10,013 bases of DNA from Chloroflexi bacterium RBG_16_57_11. GTDB lineage: Bacteria; Chloroflexota; Anaerolineae; Anaerolineales; UBA4823. Within the stretch, counting starts at the first letter, position 1; the number at the start of each line of letters is the position of its first letter. The stretch is taken from assembly GCA_001795165.1 (NCBI GenBank), contig MGNS01000020.1, positions 1 to 10,013 on the forward strand. Direction: 5' to 3'. The translations under genes and the position numbers were made by a program. Positions 7,197 through 10,013 of the stretch are shown here, in pieces. The notes beneath the pieces were generated by a model. The model was not told the DNA's origin. It made no database searches and was given only the letters and a program-made list of their open reading frames with translations.

Positions 7197-7915
7197 TGGC
7201 TGCTGATCACATCCACATACCAGCCGCTGCCGCCCGGGACTGGGGAGACACCGCTTTCAATGGCTCGTACCTGGGCGAAATAATGCTCGCTCGAATCGCC
7301 ATAGCTCGAATCCGCCCAAAACTCCACTGTAACGCCCAGAAGCGGCGTGGCGCGCATTTGCAAGCGACAGACATTCCCCGGGCAATAAAAAGGCTCCCCA
7401 TCATACGTGCCCTGTACGGCAACAATGCTTTGGTCTGGCAAAGGCTCCTCTCCAGTAAGCGCCAGGATGGGGAGCGAAGGGCACACTTCGTCCGGCGTTG
7501 TTTGCGGGCAGCCCTCCAGTGTCAGCCAGACGGTCGGTTTGGGCAATTGGACCACCACCTCGCGCTCTTTCGGCGTGATGGTCGCCAGGTAAACGTACAC
7601 GCCCTCGCAACGGCTGGCAGGCTTATTGTTCAATTTACAGGGAGGGGTGTTCCACCATTCAGTCGCTAATTCGGCGCCACAGGCTTTGCTTACTTCTTCG
7701 ATGGTCGGCGGACCTTCGTGATCGACGGGGATGGAGCATAGGATCTCGTTGGTAGACCAACGGATCAGCCACCACATATATTCGGTATAGGGCTCAATGA
7801 CAACGGTTTGACGCGCAGGGCTCTGGGCATGAGCACCCCCCCAGATTTCTGCCAACGCTCCAAATAGAAGCGCGGCAGCACCAATAACGGTGACCGCCCG
7901 TCGAAGCGTCTGCAT
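7094..7915 (-). CDS. N-terminal part of the split lytic-transglycosylase-like protein, with signal peptide
   Basis: Beginning at the ATG at 7915, the protein opens with a classic Sec signal: MQTLRRAVTV, a hydrophobic core, then GGAHA followed by QS, with cleavage expected after residue 30. A cysteine-containing, Trp- and Pro-rich domain follows with no catalytic motif I recognise; it ends with TSCARIWEAFPPAGTPP before the frame goes out of register and terminates at 7094. In my recollection, Anaerolineae proteins of this type continue directly from a WEAFPP-x-G segment into the TWLSTP...ESQFWPG SLT portion, here present in the neighbouring frame. In-frame ATG/TTG codons further upstream (7957, 7960) would overlap the promoter's -35 box, so they are not favoured. 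Function: probable peptidoglycan remodelling outside the cytoplasmic membrane. Confidence 0.7.
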   Translation of the reverse strand: MQTLRRAVTVIGAAALLFGALAEIWGGAHAQSPARQTVVIEPYTEYMWWLIRWSTNEILCSIPVDHEGPPTIEEVSKACGAELATEWWNTPPCKLNNKPASRCEGVYVYLATITPKEREVVVQLPKPTVWLTLEGCPQTTPDEVCPSLPILALTGEEPLPDQSIVAVQGTYDGEPFYCPGNVCRLQMRATPLLGVTVEFWADSSYGDSSEHYFAQVRAIESGVSPVPGGSGWYVDVISSQWLGKPLTSCARIWEAFPPAGTPPGCLLRITLSC

Positions 7916-7925
7916 CCTTAACACA

Positions 7926-7954
7926 AACATAACATGTTCGGCGAAGATTGTCAA
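7926..7954 (-). promoter_or_regulatory. Sigma70-type promoter of the transglycosylase-like gene
   Basis: On the minus strand a perfect -35 TTGACA (7949-7954) is separated by 17 bases from TATGTT (7926-7931, 4/6 match to -10). Transcription would start about 4 bases before the ATG at 7915, giving an almost leaderless mRNA. This also supports 7915 as the true start. Confidence 0.6.
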
Positions 7955-7998
7955 CATCAATTTTCTTGGGGTAAAATATTTCCACCAATTTTATCATC

Positions 7999-8027
7999 TT
8001 GCCTCACCTAGCGCCGCGTGATAAACT
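7999..8027 (+). promoter_or_regulatory. Promoter candidate for polA
   Basis: TTGCCT (7999-8004, 4/6) and TAAACT (8022-8027, 4/6) are spaced by 17 bases, and the -10 is preceded by TGA, an extended -10 form. The start of transcription would be near 8034, leaving a leader of about 24 bases that contains the ribosome-binding site AAAGG at 8047-8051. Confidence 0.4.
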
Positions 8028-8057
8028 CTACATACTCTTGATGACCAAAGGTGCCCT

Positions 8058-10013
8058 ATGCCGCCAGTCCTATATCTGATCGACGGCCACGCCCTGGCTT
8101 ACCGGACGTATTTCGCTCTGACCAGCGGCTCCAGCAGTGGTTTCCAGACCCGCAGCGGAGAGCCCACCGCTGGCGTTTTTGGCTTTACCAGCGTGCTCTT
8201 ACGCCTGCTCGAACAGGAGCACCCCGAGTACCTGGCAGTGGCGTTTGACACCGGACGGACCTTTCGCGATGATCTATTCGCCGAATATAAAGGCACCCGC
8301 GCCAAGATGCCCGACGAGCTACGCTCGCAGATCGAGCGCATCCGGCAGCTTGTAGATGCTTTCAATATCCCCAGGCTGGAAATCGAGGGGTATGAGGCGG
8401 ATGACGTTTTGGGTAGCGTGGCCCGCCAGGTTGTGAAGAGCGGGTTGGCCGTCAAGATCATCACCGGCGATCGTGATTTGCTCCAGTTAGTCGATGATCG
8501 AACCGTTGTCAGCCTGCCCGGCAAGAGCCTGGCAGAATCCAGGGACTACTTCCCCGCCGATGTCATCGAATATTTTGGTGTACGGCCCGACCAGGTGGTT
8601 GATTTCAAGGCCCTGGTAGGCGATAAATCCGATAACATCCCTGGCGTCGCCGGGATCGGCGAAAAAACCGCCGCAAGCCTGCTGCAAACCTATGAAACAC
8701 TGGATGGCGTCTATGCTCATCTGGATGAGCTATCTGCTGGGGTTAAAAAGAAGCTGGAGGCCGGGCATGAGGCCGCCTACTTGAGCCAGAAGCTGTCCAG
8801 GATCGTCACCGACCTGGATATCCCGATCAATCTGGAGCAAGCGCGCCCCGAAGCGTTCGATCCTGAGCAGGTCGAGGCGCTCTTCCGCGAGCTGGAGTTC
8901 CGCACCCTGCTGGCGCGCCTGACCACCCTGGAAAAGACCTATGGAAAACACCCGCCCGAAATGGGAGAGCAACTATCCCTCTTCCAGGCACCGTCTGCCA
9001 TACCGCCTGCGGCGGAGCGCACTTCCGCTTCAATAATCGTCGAGAGTAGCGAGCGTCAGTCCATCCAGGTGGATAACCCGGAGGCGCTCCACGACCTGGC
9101 TCGACGGCTGGAATCCGCTAAAGTCATCTCTTTTGACACGGAAACGACCTCGACCGACCAGATGCAGGCCGAGCTGGTTGGCATTTCCTTTGCGGTCGAG
9201 CCAGGAACAGGCTTTTACATCCCGGTCGGTCATCTGCCGGAAGCCGGAACGCAGCTACCCCTGGAGGTCGTGCTGGATGCCCTGCGCAAGCCATTGACCG
9301 ATCCGAAAATCCCTAAGATAGGCCATAATCTCAAATATGATTTTGTCATCCTGGCGCGCTACGGCCTGCGTGTGACGCCGCTGTCTTTTGACACCATGAT
9401 CGCCGAATGGCTGACGAACCCCGCCTCGCACAACCTGGGCTTGAAGAACCTGGCCTGGGTGCGGCAGGGGATCAAGATGACCAACATCGAGGAGCTGATC
9501 GGCAAAGGCAAAAAACAGATCACCATGGCTCAGGCGCCTATTTCACAGGTCACGCAGTACGCCGCGGCCGACGCCGAAGTCGTGCTACGTTTGGAGCCTG
9601 AGCTGCAGCGTGAGCTGGAAGAGCGGTCGGCGATCGATTTGTTTCACAACCTGGAGATGCCGCTGGTGTCGATTCTGGCGGACATGGAGATGGAAGGCGT
9701 CGCCCTGGATGCTTCTTTCCTGCGCCAGATGTCCGCCAATCTCAATGAGCGCCTGCTTCAGATTGAAAGCCAGATCTTCAGCGAAGTCGGTATGCCCTTC
9801 AACCTCAACTCACCGCAGCAGCTCTCCTCAGCCCTGTTCGAAAGCCTGAAAATCGAGCCGCCCGATCGCTCGGCGCGCACCTCGAGCGGTTTTTACTCCA
9901 CCTCCGCCGATGTCCTGGAAACGCTGCGCGGCAAGCACGTTGTTGTCGACATGGTGCTGGAATACCGCGAGCTATCCAAGCTCAGATCCACCTACCTGGA
10001 AGCGCTGCCAGGA
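8058..10013 (+). CDS. polA: DNA polymerase I, N-terminal 652 residues (runs off the right edge)
   Basis: Repair and Okazaki-fragment-processing polymerase. The ATG at 8058 has AAAGG six bases upstream and begins MPPVLYLIDGHALAYR, as in the family. Residues 1 to about 290 form the 5'-3' exonuclease with its metal ligands: D9, D63 (FDTGRTFR), E113-D115-D116 (GYEADD), D138 and D140 (TGDRD), and D189/D192 (GDKSDNIPG). The 3'-5' exonuclease domain (about 330-530) keeps all catalytic residues: D360 and E362 (FDTETT), D428 (GHNLKYD), and Y501/D505 (YAAAD), so proofreading is probably active, unlike in some thermophile PolA proteins. The polymerase domain starts at about LFHNLEMPLV and continues to the window end; motifs A, B and C lie beyond it. 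Full length should be around 900-950 residues. Divergent from the transglycosylase-like gene across a 142-bp region. Confidence 0.98.
   Translation, partial: MPPVLYLIDGHALAYRTYFALTSGSSSGFQTRSGEPTAGVFGFTSVLLRLLEQEHPEYLAVAFDTGRTFRDDLFAEYKGTRAKMPDELRSQIERIRQLVDAFNIPRLEIEGYEADDVLGSVARQVVKSGLAVKIITGDRDLLQLVDDRTVVSLPGKSLAESRDYFPADVIEYFGVRPDQVVDFKALVGDKSDNIPGVAGIGEKTAASLLQTYETLDGVYAHLDELSAGVKKKLEAGHEAAYLSQKLSRIVTDLDIPINLEQARPEAFDPEQVEALFRELEFRTLLARLTTLEKTYGKHPPEMGEQLSLFQAPSAIPPAAERTSASIIVESSERQSIQVDNPEALHDLARRLESAKVISFDTETTSTDQMQAELVGISFAVEPGTGFYIPVGHLPEAGTQLPLEVVLDALRKPLTDPKIPKIGHNLKYDFVILARYGLRVTPLSFDTMIAEWLTNPASHNLGLKNLAWVRQGIKMTNIEELIGKGKKQITMAQAPISQVTQYAAADAEVVLRLEPELQRELEERSAIDLFHNLEMPLVSILADMEMEGVALDASFLRQMSANLNERLLQIESQIFSEVGMPFNLNSPQQLSSALFESLKIEPPDRSARTSSGFYSTSADVLETLRGKHVVVDMVLEYRELSKLRSTYLEALPG

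Overview
The window looks like part of a bacterial chromosome, most plausibly an Anaerolineae-type member of the Chloroflexota. This assignment rests on protein style recalled from memory: a short Rho, a YPPEL-type fragment and a transglycosylase family that I associate with that class. No rRNA or marker comparison was possible. From about 1370 rightwards the DNA is GC-rich and densely packed with housekeeping genes. The first ~1.37 kb is visibly more AT-rich and holds accessory material.

Left end (1-1369), read on the minus strand: a 5' fragment of an IS transposase-like gene that runs off the window and carries an apparent frameshift; immediately upstream of it a 54-residue ORF resembling the N-terminus of a family of restriction-endonuclease-like proteins, cut off just where the IS-like gene begins; and an intact gene for a protein with a winged-helix-like N-terminus and a zinc-binding HNH nuclease C-terminus. 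This reads as a small, partly decayed accessory or mobile island.

Centre (1370-6294): phosphoglucomutase (pgm, minus) is divergent from endonuclease V (nfi, plus), with a perfect 16-bp palindrome between them. Then come a 32-codon mini-ORF whose stop overlaps the start of a LOG-family phosphoribohydrolase gene (ATGA), transcription terminator rho with a ~220-nt leader containing a hairpin, and a 61-aa conserved-looking hypothetical protein in an apparent operon with rho.

Right end (6295-10013): a secreted lytic-transglycosylase-like gene on the minus strand, split into two overlapping frames by an apparent one-base slip in a run of G/C bases, is divergent from polA (plus). polA runs off the window after 652 codons with the 5'-3' exonuclease and an apparently active 3'-5' proofreading domain complete.

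The functional themes are central sugar-phosphate metabolism (pgm), DNA repair and replication (nfi, polA), transcription termination (rho) and wall remodelling. I do not see a convincing new multi-gene system. The points most worth a second look are the IS/defence-gene remnant and HNH gene at the left end, the palindrome between pgm and nfi, the coupled mini-ORF before the LOG gene, and the split transglycosylase.
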